Positions 11,001 through 17,561 of a DNA stretch of 64,000 nucleotides are shown here, piece by piece. The DNA is from Methanobrevibacter thaueri (GTDB lineage Archaea > Methanobacteriota > Methanobacteria > Methanobacteriales > Methanobacteriaceae). The notes below the pieces were generated by a model that was given only the letters and a program-made list of their open reading frames with translations, ran no database searches and was not told where the DNA came from. Within the stretch, counting starts at the first letter, position 1; every line of letters begins with the position of its first letter. Location of the stretch: contig NZ_MZGS01000028.1 of NCBI RefSeq assembly GCF_003111625.1, positions 1-64,000 of the forward strand, in the 5' to 3' direction. Made by a program: the position numbers and the translations under genes.

Positions 11001-12789
11001 AGAAATATGAATTTGAAAGTGTTGAGTCGTGTGCACCTTCATACCAATCTAGAGCACCACCATTAATACCTGCATAATTCTCAATAAAGTCACAATCATC
11101 AACTGTAATATTACTACAATCACCTTCAGTACTACCTTGCATATATATAGCACCACCATTACGTGAAGCATTATTCAATCTAAAGGTACTGTTTAAAACT
11201 GTACCATTAGCACCAGTCCACATAATAGCACCACCATGACCACCAGGAGTAATCCTACCATAAGAGTCAGTAGCATTAACATTACCTAAAGCACGGTTAT
11301 TCTCAAATGTGGAATTTGCAATAGTACCATCATGACCAAACCAGTATACAGCACCACCAGACCTCTCAGCAGTATTGTTAATAAATACAGAATTATAGAG
11401 ATCCGCATCATGAGCACCTTCATACCAATCTAGAGCACCACCATTAACACCAGCATAGTTCTCAATAAACAAACCACCATCAACAGTAATATTACTACAA
11501 TCTTCATTAGAACCAGCTTGCATGAATATAGCACCACCATTACGTGAAGCATTATTCAATCTAAAGGTAGTGTTTATAATATCACCCTCAGCACCTTTCC
11601 ATACAATAGCACCACCATTACCACCAGGAATAATAGAACCATCTGGACCTGTTCCATTAACAGTACCTAATGCCTTATTGTTGGTAAAGTTGGAATGTAG
11701 TATTGTACCATTATGACCACTCCAGTATACAGCACCACCTGTACTACTTGCAGTATTGTTAGTGAAATCACAATAAGTTACAACACCATCATGAGCACCT
11801 TCTTGCCAATCAACTGCACCACCATTCAAACCAGCATTATTGTTAATGAATATGGAATGACTTAATGTAGTATTAGTACAGTTTTCTGTAGAGTTACCAT
11901 GTAGGAATATAGCTCCACCACGGTTTTGAGCAACGTTATTAGTAAATATACAATTGTCGACAGTACCATTACTACCTACCCATAGTACAGCACCACCGTC
12001 TCCACCACCAACGATACCACCGATTTCACCAGTCACTTCACCGGTAGCAATATTGTTAGTGAAATTAGAATCTCTTATAGTACCATAGTGACCACTCCAG
12101 TGTACAGCACCACCTGAACGTTTAGCAGTATTGTCTGTGAAAGTGGAACCTGCAATCTGACCTTTTGATGAACCGGCATACCAATCTATAGCACCACCAT
12201 TTCCTCCAGCGATATTGCCTTCAAAGTTACAGTTGGTAATTGTATCTCCTTCACCGGATCCTAGGTATACCGCACCACCATGGCAACTAGCAGTGTTGTT
12301 TATGAAATTACAATCGGAAATTATTAATGTACCATCGGAATTTATAGACCCTCCGTTTCCATCAGCATTGGCATTAATAAATGTAATTCCTGTTAGTATT
12401 ATACTGTGACTGCTGTGTATATTAAATATTCTAGCCTGCCGGCTACCATCGATAACTATGTTTCCGATACCAGTTATACTGTTAACTGTATCTGGAACAG
12501 AAATACCGTTAACCAGTCCAGTGTCTTTATCACTATCAAAAGTATAATTTTTAGTTAATACTATGTCGCCTCCAAGGCTCAAATCATTCTGCAAGTCTGA
12601 AAATGTTCCTGCATCACTTCCATCTCGCAGCTGATCATCTGTGTTAGGAAGTGAATATGCAGAGACATTACCGTCTGTTGTTAAAACAACTTGATCTGTT
12701 GAATTTCCATCACTTGCTGCCGCAACGGCCTGCAGTGAGAAAAGACAACATATTATTAAACATATAATTAATATCTCTTTTCTTAACAT
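1..12789 (-). CDS. Giant adhesin-like surface protein (C-terminus beyond window)
   Basis: An open frame runs from an ATG at 12789 to base 1; both ends and every line I spot-checked are in one frame without stops, giving at least 4263 residues. It starts with a signal peptide (MLRKEILII..., then a hydrophobic stretch ending AVAAA). Residues from about 100 to 1700 (bases roughly 12480 to 7680) are beta-helix repeats with the signature NNTA...GGA(I/V)YW/F, as in NosD/Pmp-type right-handed helices. From about 7500 downward there are Ig-like repeats of about 85-90 residues with motifs such as KVNYTV and GEHTV-like strands. This is the architecture of methanogen adhesin-like proteins, thought to sit on the pseudomurein surface and contact other cells or host material. 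The anchor is not in the window. A strong GGGAGGGGG ribosome-binding site lies at 12796-12804. Confidence 0.9.
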   Translation of the reverse strand, partial: MLRKEILIICLIICCLFSLQAVAAASDGNSTDQVVLTTDGNVSAYSLPNTDDQLRDGSDAGTFSDLQNDLSLGGDIVLTKNYTFDSDKDTGLVNGISVPDTVNSITGIGNIVIDGSRQARIFNIHSSHSIILTGITFINANADGNGGSINSDGTLIISDCNFINNTASCHGGAVYLGSGEGDTITNCNFEGNIAGGNGGAIDWYAGSSKGQIAGSTFTDNTAKRSGGAVHWSGHYGTIRDSNFTNNIATGEVTGEIGGIVGGGDGGAVLWVGSNGTVDNCIFTNNVAQNRGGAIFLHGNSTENCTNTTLSHSIFINNNAGLNGGAVDWQEGAHDGVVTYCDFTNNTASSTGGAVYWSGHNGTILHSNFTNNKALGTVNGTGPDGSIIPGGNGGAIVWKGAEGDIINTTFRLNNASRNGGAIFMQAGSNEDCSNITVDGGLFIENYAGVNGGALDWYEGAHDADLYNSVFINNTAERSGGAVYWFGHDGTIANSTFENNRALGNVNATDSYGRITPGGHGGAIMWTGANGTVLNSTFRLNNASRNGGAIYMQGSTEGDCSNITVDDCDFIENYAGINGGALDWYEGAHDSTLSNSYFFNNTAERSGGAVYWFGHDGTIANSTFENNRALGNVNATDSYGRITPGGHGGAIMWTGANGTVLNSTFRLNNASRNGGAIYMQGSTEGDCDNILVDGSEFVENYAGINGGAVDWYEGSHDSTLSNSYFFNNTAKRSGGAVYWYGHRGTIRNSTFTDNQALGLVNASSPYGYNTTGGDGGAVIWTGSDGLMDNCTFTNNHAAKRGGAMYLQGGEFENCTNVTINNGIFKDNRAETNGGAIDFHEGATDGYIIGSTFDNNTAVTGFGGALVWRGHNGEVEGSSFTNNYARGDGGAAYIEGESCSLYNSTFNNNIAGDDGGAVYWTGDHGEIFNVTANNNKGISEGASHSKGGTIIITGSHMTVDTLVVSNSFAEEEAGGLFLTGNYVNVTNAKFTKCYASMDRTAQNITRGGGAVIIGNNTRLINVTIEDSQAERGGAIYWQGNDGYAYNVTATRNFAPEEGGALYIAGEDCQIYESEFTDNIAGDDGGAIYWEGDNGHIEECNFENNTGLSMWNQYDGKSHTSKGGTVSIIGDNLKLLNSNFTGSSTHNNGNNNNFGGTLFITGEDVKIDGCDFNDSSSQGSDGGTIYIIGNRTEISDSTFSNSTARSGGAIYVDGTYTVIKGSEFDTCTANSPGAQGGAIYIHGQQTVVEESNFVNSSAAFRGGAIYIDGLNAIIRNSNFTDSSVSGEKYYNQNPRGGAVYIKENYATIEGSIFNHSTVSSDVGEGGAIFVQGNYANVSGSEFESSSAKTGGAVYLEGNSATVSDSTFTSSHANENGGAMYSTGSNSLVLNSNFNDNLAELSGGAIYWYGGANSRYNTVNGCTFTNNIAHGNTTGTITRGGGAIYWSEGGYYGTIKDSKFYNNSVQSTISKKVDGGAVLWDKSYHALVDNCIFVGNFVTTDGDTSGTSASDVWAQGGAMYLRPNANYTIRNCLFENCSSSKEAGALYIQGLASSSARMITLEDSVFINNVAQANGKYNINGGGAIQIKECPHAVFNNITFINNTANKGGGLCVYNSVSDLVVTGVNFTGNKANRGSAISASVFFTLNDAVLLDNRADTTKFDLDFNQNSGSVDIVLEGADTHLNSMYIKHGNKGFTISCNNVTYWTDNNITTGQTAVQTGTISSIKDGFAREAGIPVLVEIFDGDNNKLYEGVYATDADGKIHLEVANVLTEPYQLDDIYVNARLLNEDYYTRAADTSRDKDVFIDASALDTIFHRNTTVTANITGKTGSILQSARGIISVYIDDVFKGNMTIENGKGSLENILTNFTADKFFEVGNHTVFLKYWGDAKYNEVNTTVSFNITKAQSNLTVNMDDMGYNLYMNFTIFDDWDGKAYEDANGIATVNFYSEEDPSTVVRFVDVKIVDGFGSVVIRDLLPRNYTIRTIYHDDNNYNGSSYEANYTLHQKEFAAVFIEVNAYDIMVNDTVYINVTIVPPEGYDVPGNVTLYLDNIGYNLTLTMGATNATATFNATNLTAGIKKVIVFYEGSKLLGPAKGEADFRVLKYDTPLSADVTNITVIQNEIINITLSNDTTGVVSVIVDGKEYFGRVKNGTVSIELPKLPVGKYNVTLYYEGDNKYNNATNYTVFYVVPMAPEIIIDVDNVTYGNETLIVVTLPEDATGNVTVKINDTYYVFDTQNLTDGKAILPGVVLSAGNYTVEVTYNGDENYAANTNSANFTVFKATPMLNITAEDIYYGEEANITVTVPDGVTGNITIKINGTDKNITLPIVDGKVNWTVGGLAVGNYVVIATYSGNANYTDAVVTDDFNVLQIGTVLDVDVHNIPVWDTEYVNVTIKDAAGNIITNATGNVTMNIDGVDYTAEIKDGVARFNISSLTVGHKVAWVFYDGDRNITGNRSKAEFDVTQRVPEVNVTALNITVDQEGKITINIPANATGFVILSGNFTKSPIYVDKFTNGVAEITVNDLAVGNYSVHIKYYGGTLDNYTVAENDTTFRVDSINTTISIDVESIDYGNKANITVTVNNNATGYITIRINETRTITLPIVDGKVNWIVEDLAAGNYTVYANYSGDGKYNVNETNKTFEVRQISPNVEIIHVDSISGENATIIVRADPRVTENVTIEVRGKQYSMAVDEDGVALFTTDVLENGTYTIVASYPGDRNFTVNSTEYTFTTNRTSDYVMNITASDIYVGNNTNITVYVPVDATGNVIIELNGTNYTVAISQGKAVLNNVSTLKEGVYIVTAYFGNDKYVNKTASTRFTVSKVGSPIKVDVENILYVDDTAYINVTVPDDNAGNVTIEINGKVYGPESVTDGVARFVVPNVTYGNKTVAITYSGTDKYVSNFTTANFAVSKRTPIVNVTNITIIVGNDAVINISGPSDRNGTLIVSVDGANYAVKMTGGNATLTVNGLSVGNYTVSVTYVENDKYVEGTASGWVNVTAKGTSAINITVEDVYYVGEEIVIALTPVNSTGNISVTINGEKYNITNNKVTIENGLPMGTYEIVAVLDEDEYYYGSTANATFQVVKKNMTISVNTTTVPATIYVGSPVTITANLNESVTGDVVFTINGANYTVHVADSNVATIAYTPVNNDTITVVATFMGNDKYKGNVSDPQKFNVNRVPTDISVTVKTPITYGDVAVITVELNETINATVKLTVDGKEYDVAIINGKGGLNVSGLNSGDHKVNVTYAGDDKYVGSENSTSFTVDNATLVADVTALNVTVEQNTTFVINVTDDFNGNVSIKVGDKVLYNGSAKTLILADVLPAGDKTATVVFYGDSNYDELTLNDVKFTVSRVDPSIDVVIDDVTYPDKAVAFIYVGNDANGTVNITVDGKVFSGTVSKGVAQVDLTGLSAGSKVASVEFFATDDYNDNATASAKFTVLKANTTLDVEFKPIIYVNETQVINITVNNTNATGNVTIMIGGKNYTAPLINGRANFTTDLLPYGNHTLTVIYEGDKNLTGSLISKTIEVIKLPSDLTISVTNITTASDETIKVNVTTGATGSVVITVDGKDYYVDLDNGVATLALSNLANKTYTVHAKYLGDDNYTTCEGDASFNVAKVNSTVSVKVENITVGDVAVVNITVPADATGNVTVEIDGVGTYTVPVAGGTGLWVVKDLEVGTYTVKVTYNGDDNYLPSNNETTFKVSKAESGDIKVVDQGNRTVVITVPGKDGNVTVKVGNNTYNATVVDGVATVDLVNETPGPKDITVFYSGDENNPNATANATVNIPKYDTPMSIEVANSTVGNVTTVIVNVPKDVKGNVTVAIDGKTYSVKPVDGKAVFEIEGLIAGNKTVAASYAGDDWFVANSTVAHFKVDKVASSVNVTGDVINVGENATITITGPKDYNGTAVVNVDGKNYTVSISNGAGQLEITGLANGTYDVKVTLLETDKYLGSENDTAKVLVNKVESFVTVNVDDITVGDVAVVNITVPADATGNVTVEIVGVGTYTVPVAGGAGVLVVKDLKVDNYTVKVTYNGDGKYLPNNNETTFKVSKADSDDIKVIDQGNGTVVITVPGEDGNVTVKVGNETYNVTVVNGTAVVTLNNVTPGEHEIEVIYSGDENHNGTSTNSTVSIPKYDTPMSIEVANSTVGNVTTVTVNVPKDVKDNVTVAIDGKTYSVKPVDGKAVFEIEGLIAGNKTVAASYAGDDWFVANSTVAHFKVDKVASSVNVTGDVINVGENATITITGPKDYNGTAVVNVDGKNYTVSISNGAGQLEITG
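10190..12150 (-). repeat. 381-bp (127-residue) higher-order repeats in the beta-helix region
   Basis: The marker AGTATACAGC recurs at 10581, 10962, 11343 and 11724, exactly 381 bp apart. Variant units lie on both sides near 10196 and 12099. Each unit encodes several beta-helix rungs ending in GGAVYW-type motifs. The copies covering about 10745-10990 and 11126-11371 are nearly identical in DNA, so they were duplicated or homogenised very recently. Confidence 0.85.
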
Positions 12790-12813
12790 AATACACCCCC
12801 TCCCATATTCTTA

Positions 12814-12832
12814 ACATGATTTTTTATCATGT
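12814..12832 (-). promoter_or_regulatory. Perfect inverted repeat in the adhesin leader
   Basis: ACATGAT and ATCATGT form a perfect 7-bp inverted repeat around a 5-nt T loop, about ten bases upstream of the ribosome-binding site. It could be an RNA hairpin or an operator; the sequence alone does not decide. Confidence 0.4.
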
Positions 12833-12871
12833 CAGGGAGAGTCTATCGTGATATCTATATTATTATTTACT

Positions 12872-12881
12872 AATATATAAA
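12872..12881 (-). promoter_or_regulatory. Putative TATA box of the giant adhesin gene
   Basis: On the minus strand this reads TTTATATATT, a good archaeal TATA element, about 83 bases upstream of the ATG. That would give a leader of roughly 55-60 nt including the inverted repeat and the ribosome-binding site. Confidence 0.45.
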
Positions 12882-13045
12882 CTTTAATAAATGGATTTTT
12901 AACAAAAATTTAGAATTTTTACATTATAAGATAATAAATACTAAACATATAATATAAATATACTATAAAATTAAAAATGGATTAATTAGTATATTCAATT
13001 AATGAACAAAAAAAATTATAATAATAGAGAAATAATCCGAAAATT

Positions 13046-13053
13046 AAAAAAAA
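13046..13053 (-). terminator. Oligo-T terminator after rps3Ae
   Basis: Eight A residues on the plus strand give a T8 tract on the coding strand, about 18 bases after the rps3Ae stop. Oligo-T tracts are the usual archaeal termination signal. Confidence 0.5.
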
Positions 13054-13070
13054 GAATTGAATAAAGCAAT

Positions 13071-13652
13071 CTATTTGATTACTTTACTTTTGATGATTTC
13101 CACTCTTTTGAGAGGGTAAATCTTTTTAGCGTTGTGGTAAATCTCGGATGCTAATTTACCGTTTACGCAAACTTTAACTAACTCATCGAAAGTTTTTTCA
13201 GCAGCTGCTTCAATGAGTAAATCTTCAATGGTTTTTCTCATGAATCTTTGTTGGGAAGATTTAGCCCTTCTGATTGTTACAGCTAAAACTTGGAGTTTTA
13301 ATTTGCGGTCATCTTTGGTTTTTACGATTGCGGAAGCATCGATTCTGGAAGTTCCTCTTCTGATCATGCTTCTTACATAATCGGTAGTGGTCTTGTGACC
13401 TGTAAATTTGGTGTTTGCAACATTTCCTGCTACATTGTCAATTTCAAATCTGAGTTTGATGTATTGTTTTGAGAAGTCACCGGTCAATTCTCTCATGGTT
13501 ACTTCGACTCCTCTTCCAATAAGGAGTTCTGGATCTTTTGCCGGAGTTTCTCCAATCTCTTTGTCTTCAAAGTTCACTGGTGTTTTAATAGTATACCAGG
13601 ATTTTTCTTTCCATGTATCACGTACTCTACGTCTTGCTTTTGCCTTTGCCAT
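13071..13652 (-). CDS. rps3ae: 30S ribosomal protein S3Ae (eS1)
   Basis: A protein of 193 residues starting MAKAKARRRVRDTWKEK and containing GRGVEVTMRELTGDF and MRKTIEDLL, all characteristic of archaeal/eukaryotic S3Ae (eS1), a small-subunit protein at the mRNA exit region. The length is normal for archaea. The ATG at 13652 is preceded by AAGGTTGAT, a good Shine-Dalgarno. The gene stands alone between the adhesin and the mtnP/rtcB cluster and has its own promoter-like element upstream. Confidence 0.97.
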   Translation of the reverse strand: MAKAKARRRVRDTWKEKSWYTIKTPVNFEDKEIGETPAKDPELLIGRGVEVTMRELTGDFSKQYIKLRFEIDNVAGNVANTKFTGHKTTTDYVRSMIRRGTSRIDASAIVKTKDDRKLKLQVLAVTIRRAKSSQQRFMRKTIEDLLIEAAAEKTFDELVKVCVNGKLASEIYHNAKKIYPLKRVEIIKSKVIK

Positions 13653-14089
13653 TATATCAACCTTATAAATTTAATCTGTAATGTTGGCGTTTATGCCATT
13701 AAAATTTTATAGAATAGTCATTAACACACTCTCTGTATTGTAAAAATGATTTAAAGCAATTATAAGTTTACAATCGTTAATTTGACTATTGTAAGTTATC
13801 CTCGCTTATTTTCGAGAAATATCTATAATTAAAATTTAATTTTATAAAACCCGCCCATAAAGGTTATAATTACTTATTTTATTCATGATATATAAAGATT
13901 ATTGAAATAGTGGAAATTTTCGGAAATTTCACCGTTTTTCAAAAATAAAAAAATTTCAAAAAAATATACATGAGAAAATCAAGAATGAATTTAATGGCTT
14001 TAAATTGAAAACAAAGCATTCAAAAGCCATATCTGAAAAATATATAATAGAAAAAAATTTCATATACAATATATTTTATGCATGAAAAT
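13653..14089. other. Intergenic region upstream of rps3ae
   Basis: This 437-bp AT-rich gap holds the rps3ae leader and promoter and the 3' side of the NifX-like gene. I found no tRNA cloverleaf and no credible small reading frame. Apart from TATA-like stretches it shows only a weak CTCG/CGAG pairing near 13801-13816. Confidence 0.5.
13703..13712 (-). promoter_or_regulatory. Putative TATA box of rps3ae
   Basis: The coding strand reads CTATAAAATT about 50 bases upstream of the ATG. A start site 25 nt further on would leave a leader of about 28 nt that contains the ribosome-binding site. Other TATA-like stretches near 13842 and 13887 are alternatives. Confidence 0.4.
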
Positions 14090-14413
14090 CTAGAGACTTT
14101 TCATGAATTCGACATGATCGATATATCTTTGGAGAACCTCATCGATTGGGCCTTCATCCATTACAAGTTTTATATTTGCATCTTCAGCCTTGATTTTGGA
14201 TTTGAAACCGTATTGAACACAGAATAAAACGTCACAATCCTCACATGCCTTGATTACCTTACCGCCTTGGTGCTTTGAATCCTCAGCGATTTCAAGATTT
14301 CTATTCTCAACGAATGTCAGCTCACCGTCATAGTCATAAACATATATGGAGTTTCCCCTTCCAAGATGCAGGTCCACATTTTTACCATCACTTGATACAA
14401 CAGCCAAACGCAT
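14090..14413 (-). CDS. NifX/NifB-type dinitrogenase iron-molybdenum cofactor-binding domain protein
   Basis: A small single-domain protein of 107 residues. It begins MRLAVVSSDGKNVDLHLGRG, matching the conserved start and HxGR motif of the NifX/NifB-C/MTH1175-like family, and continues with a CEDCDVLFC segment that could bind metal. Family members bind Fe-S or FeMo-cofactor precursors. Stand-alone copies are common in methanogens without nearby nif genes, so nitrogen fixation cannot be inferred. It is 11 bases downstream of the phosphorylase gene and has a GAGGTGAT ribosome-binding site, so it is probably the last gene of that operon. Confidence 0.85.
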   Translation of the reverse strand: MRLAVVSSDGKNVDLHLGRGNSIYVYDYDGELTFVENRNLEIAEDSKHQGGKVIKACEDCDVLFCVQYGFKSKIKAEDANIKLVMDEGPIDEVLQRYIDHVEFMKSL

Positions 14414-14424
14414 TTAAATCACCT

Positions 14425-15183
14425 CTATACTTCTGCTCCATCCAATGCATGATTGCATGAGCATTCTTCAGAATCATCGACGTTTTTAATGAAATTGTAT
14501 ATCAATTCCAGCAATTCTCCCTCTTTTTGTGCCACCATCTCAAACACTTCGTCAATGGTCAGCTCCTCTTCGGATATTCCTGAAGCGTAGTTTGAAACTA
14601 TGCAGATTGAATTGTAGCAAATCTCCCTTTCACGAGCCAATGTCACTTCAGGAACGCCAGTCATTCCAACAAGGTCCCCTCCAAGCATTTTGAACATCTT
14701 GATTTCAGCGGGAGTCTCGAATCTTGGCCCTTCTGTACATACATAGGTTCCTCCAAGAATCACATCCCCTGATTTGGCCAGAACATCCCTTAACTGTGGG
14801 CAGTAAGGTTCGGTCACATCTATATGAACGACCTTATCCTCATAGAATGTTTTCTTTCTGTCCTGTGAGAAATCCAGAAAGTCATCGGGAATCACAAAGG
14901 AACCCGGTGGCATGTCGGTGTTCATTGACCCTACAGAGTTTGTTGCGATGATTTTGCTGACGCCTACATTTTTTAAGGCGTCAATATTTGCACGGAAATT
15001 GATTTTGTGCGGTGGAATTGAATGTCCTGAGGCATGACGTGGGATGAATGCGACCTTTTTGGAGAAGATGTCCAAAATGGACACGGTAACGTCTCCGTAA
15101 TCGGTTTTGACCAGTTTTTCCTCACAGTTGTCTGCCTTTTCGGTGATTTCATATACACCGCTTCCGCCGATTATGCCGATCAT
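14425..15183 (-). CDS. mtnP: Methylthioadenosine/methylthioinosine phosphorylase
   Basis: A 252-residue PNP/MTAP-family enzyme that splits a methylthio-nucleoside with phosphate, salvaging the base and methylthioribose-1-phosphate. Visible motifs are GIIGGSGVY at the N-terminus (phosphate loop), RHASGHSIPPHKINFRANI, ATNSVGSMN, CTEGPRFETPAE and MTGVPEVTLA. In methanogens such enzymes often act on 5'-methylthioinosine after deamination, so the exact substrate is uncertain. The start is 6 bases after the rtcB stop, so the two are almost certainly co-transcribed. Confidence 0.92.
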   Translation of the reverse strand: MIGIIGGSGVYEITEKADNCEEKLVKTDYGDVTVSILDIFSKKVAFIPRHASGHSIPPHKINFRANIDALKNVGVSKIIATNSVGSMNTDMPPGSFVIPDDFLDFSQDRKKTFYEDKVVHIDVTEPYCPQLRDVLAKSGDVILGGTYVCTEGPRFETPAEIKMFKMLGGDLVGMTGVPEVTLAREREICYNSICIVSNYASGISEEELTIDEVFEMVAQKEGELLELIYNFIKNVDDSEECSCNHALDGAEV

Positions 15184-15189
15184 GTTTAT

Positions 15190-16638
15190 CTATCCTTTGC
15201 AAACTGATAACGGTTTCACTTTGGCAACGAGTTTGGCGATGCCTGTGCTGTCGGATACTCTTACAACGGAATCCACATCCTTATATGCGCCAGGGGCTTC
15301 CTCTTCAATTACATGTTTGCTTGTGGCCTTGATTTTGATGCCTTTTGACTCAAGGTCCTGTGTGATTTCATCCGCATCATAATCCTTTTTGGCCTTTGAA
15401 CGGGAAAGGATTCTTCCTGCACCATGTGCTGTTGAACCAAAAGTCTCTTCCATTGCGGTTTCTGTACCGTGCAATATATATGAAGCTGTTCCCATAGTAC
15501 CAGGAATCAAAACAGGCTGTCCGACTTCACGGTACTTTTCAGGAACTTCCTCTCTTCCCGGTCCAAATGCTCTTGTTGCACCTTTACGGTGAACCAGAAC
15601 TTCCTGTTCACGATTATAAACCTTATGAGTTTCCATTTTGGCAATATTGTGAGCTACATCATAGACAATGTCCATTTCCATGTCTTTTGCGGATTTTCCA
15701 AGCACATCCTCAAATGTTTCCCTTATCCAGTGGGTTATCATCTGACGGTTTGCCCATGCATAGTTTGCCGCAGCGGCCATTGCCTGGATATAGTTTTGCG
15801 CCTCTTTTGAGTTTAGAGGTGCGCATGCCAGTTGCCTGTCTGAAATATCTATTTTGTAATTTTTATAAGCCTTATCCATTATTCTTAAGTAATCTGAGCA
15901 TATCTGATGTCCGCAGCCTCTGGAACCTGTGTGAATCATTATGACAATCATTCCCTTTTCAAGGCCGAATACCTTTGCGACTTCCTCGTTGTATATTTCA
16001 TCGACTATCTGGATTTCCAAGAAGTGATTTCCAGAACCTAAAGAGCCCAATTGAGGAATTCCTCTCTTTTTGGCCTTATCTGACACTATGCTTGAGTCCG
16101 CATCGACCATTCTTCCGTTTTCCTCCAAGACTTCCAAATCTTCATCCCATCCGTAGCCGTTTTTAACAGCCCATTCGGCACCGTAGTCAAGCACGTCGTT
16201 GATTTCGTTTTTCTCGAGCCTGATTTTGCCTTTGCTGCCCACTCCTGACGGAATGTTCTTGAACAGCTTTTCGGTGAGCTCATCCAAATGTTCCTCTATA
16301 TCATCCATTGTGAGGTTGGACCTGATCAGCCTGACACCACAGTTGATGTCAAAACCCACCCCTCCAGGGGATACGATACCGTTTCTAAGGTTGAATGCTG
16401 CAACCCCACCTATTGGAAAGCCGTATCCGAAATGAATATCCGGCAGTCCGATTGAGTACCTTTGAACGCCCGGAAGGCATGCAACATTAATTATCTGTTC
16501 GATGGCTCCTTCCTCAAGCTCGTCAATGTATTCGTCCGCAATGTAAAATCTTCCGGAAGCCCTCATTTTCTTGTCGTGGGTGCCCGGAATCTCGTAAACG
16601 TTGTCCCTAACTTTTTTAATCTCATCTTTAATGCTCAT
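15190..16638 (-). CDS. rtcB: RNA-splicing ligase RtcB (3'-phosphate RNA ligase)
   Basis: RtcB joins 3'-phosphate or 2',3'-cyclic-phosphate RNA ends to 5'-OH ends in a GTP- and Mn-dependent reaction, mainly in tRNA splicing and repair. All catalytic residues are visible: Cys100 in DINCGVR, Asn204 and His205 in GSGNHF, His236 in [11 protein letters not shown], His330 in VYDVAHN, and the guanylylated His405 in STAHGAGR. The protein is full length (482 residues) with no intein. I chose the ATG at 16638 over the GTG at 16647 because GTGATT then serves as the ribosome-binding site. Its activator archease is encoded close upstream. Confidence 0.97.
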   Translation of the reverse strand: MSIKDEIKKVRDNVYEIPGTHDKKMRASGRFYIADEYIDELEEGAIEQIINVACLPGVQRYSIGLPDIHFGYGFPIGGVAAFNLRNGIVSPGGVGFDINCGVRLIRSNLTMDDIEEHLDELTEKLFKNIPSGVGSKGKIRLEKNEINDVLDYGAEWAVKNGYGWDEDLEVLEENGRMVDADSSIVSDKAKKRGIPQLGSLGSGNHFLEIQIVDEIYNEEVAKVFGLEKGMIVIMIHTGSRGCGHQICSDYLRIMDKAYKNYKIDISDRQLACAPLNSKEAQNYIQAMAAAANYAWANRQMITHWIRETFEDVLGKSAKDMEMDIVYDVAHNIAKMETHKVYNREQEVLVHRKGATRAFGPGREEVPEKYREVGQPVLIPGTMGTASYILHGTETAMEETFGSTAHGAGRILSRSKAKKDYDADEITQDLESKGIKIKATSKHVIEEEAPGAYKDVDSVVRVSDSTGIAKLVAKVKPLSVCKG

Positions 16639-16704
16639 AATAATCACAAAAATATTCTGTTTTAATATATATTAGTGGTGTTTTAATAAGGTTTTGGTAT
16701 TCAA

Positions 16705-17025
16705 TTATTTTCTAAATAAAGCTGATATTCCCGCAATGAGCAAGAACACTCCGCTCACCACATTGATGTATTCCGAACCCACAATAACGAACATTGTCGC
16801 AATGACAAAACCCACTCCTGCGGCTTCAGGTTTTTTACTAACATAATAAACTGACACAAGCCCCAATATTGAAGCTGCTATGGCCACTAAGCCTAAAAAT
16901 GGTGTATGAAAACTTCCCAAGCTTTCCAGAAATATAAGAAAGGATCCTGAAAATATTCCGATGACGGACCCTATTATTCCCATCACCATTTCAAAGTTTC
17001 TTGAAACAATCCTATTTCTTTTCAT
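16705..17025 (-). CDS. Small four-helix membrane protein (DUF4064-like)
   Basis: About 106 residues starting MKRNRIVSRNFEMVMGIIG. Four hydrophobic segments are visible (IIGSVIGIFSGSFLIFL, FLGLVAIAASILGLVSVY, GVGFVIATMFVIVGS, VVSGVFLLIAGISAL), so it is an integral membrane protein resembling DUF4064-type proteins. The ATG at 17025 lacks a clear ribosome-binding site, but a TATA-like stretch ends about 15-20 bases upstream, which suggests a leaderless transcript. It lies between rtcB and archease; a link to RNA repair is not shown by anything in the protein. Confidence 0.7.
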   Translation of the reverse strand: MKRNRIVSRNFEMVMGIIGSVIGIFSGSFLIFLESLGSFHTPFLGLVAIAASILGLVSVYYVSKKPEAAGVGFVIATMFVIVGSEYINVVSGVFLLIAGISALFRK

Positions 17026-17059
17026 GTTTATTATTATATTATATATATTATTTAAATGG

Positions 17060-17473
17060 TTACAAGTCAACTATCGCCTGGACCTCAAAGATGTCCGTTT
17101 TCCTGACGTCCATCTTATGGTAGGTTATGGCCTTGATTTCGGTTTTTCTCTCATGCCTGTCCCAGTCAATGGCCTCGCCCCTTATTGTTGCCCTCAACTG
17201 CAGCATGTCGTCTATTTCAACGTGAAACTCGCTGAAGAGCATGAATTCTATCTCATGGTAGAAGAGCAGCTCCTCAAGGAAATCATAAAGAAGGGATATT
17301 TCGTCCTCTGAGCGCACCTTAAATGATATTTCCTTTTTAGGTTCAACGTTTGACGTATCGGATATGATGTTGAATATTGCCAATCCTGCATTTTCAAACG
17401 CTTCATTCAGGCTTTCACCATATGCCTTGAATCCAATGTCGGCAGTTACGTCAAAATACTCGTAATTTTTCAT
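17060..17473 (-). CDS. Archease (RtcB activator)
   Basis: A 137-residue protein starting MKNYEYFDVTADIGFKAYG, the characteristic archease N-terminus with the conserved Asp in TADIGF, and ending TEIKAITYHKMDVRK...FEVQAIVDL with the conserved ITYH and C-terminal Asp metal-binding residues. Archease speeds formation of the RtcB-guanylate intermediate and broadens its nucleotide use. It lies in the same orientation as rtcB, separated by one small membrane-protein gene. GGAG precedes the ATG at 17473. Confidence 0.95.
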   Translation of the reverse strand: MKNYEYFDVTADIGFKAYGESLNEAFENAGLAIFNIISDTSNVEPKKEISFKVRSEDEISLLYDFLEELLFYHEIEFMLFSEFHVEIDDMLQLRATIRGEAIDWDRHERKTEIKAITYHKMDVRKTDIFEVQAIVDL

Positions 17474-17561
17474 GATTTTTACTCCAAAATATTACTTCCC
17501 AAATGCTCTCTATCTCTTTGTTTATATTATGTTTTTGATAATTTTAAATATAGTGATTAAA

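Noticed and set aside
10190-12150. Regularly spaced near-identical repeats as a CRISPR array
   Set aside because: The units are 381 bp, in frame and coding, with no short repeat/unique spacer alternation.
469-12409. Many plus-strand and other-frame reading frames of 60-160 codons inside the adhesin
   Set aside because: They are shadows of the giant minus-strand frame: composition mirrors the repeats, none has a credible ribosome-binding site, and the minus frame has a signal peptide and clear domains.
13653-14089. A tRNA or small RNA in the gap upstream of rps3ae
   Set aside because: No cloverleaf, no GTTCRANNC-type T arm and no C/D-box pattern was found by eye.
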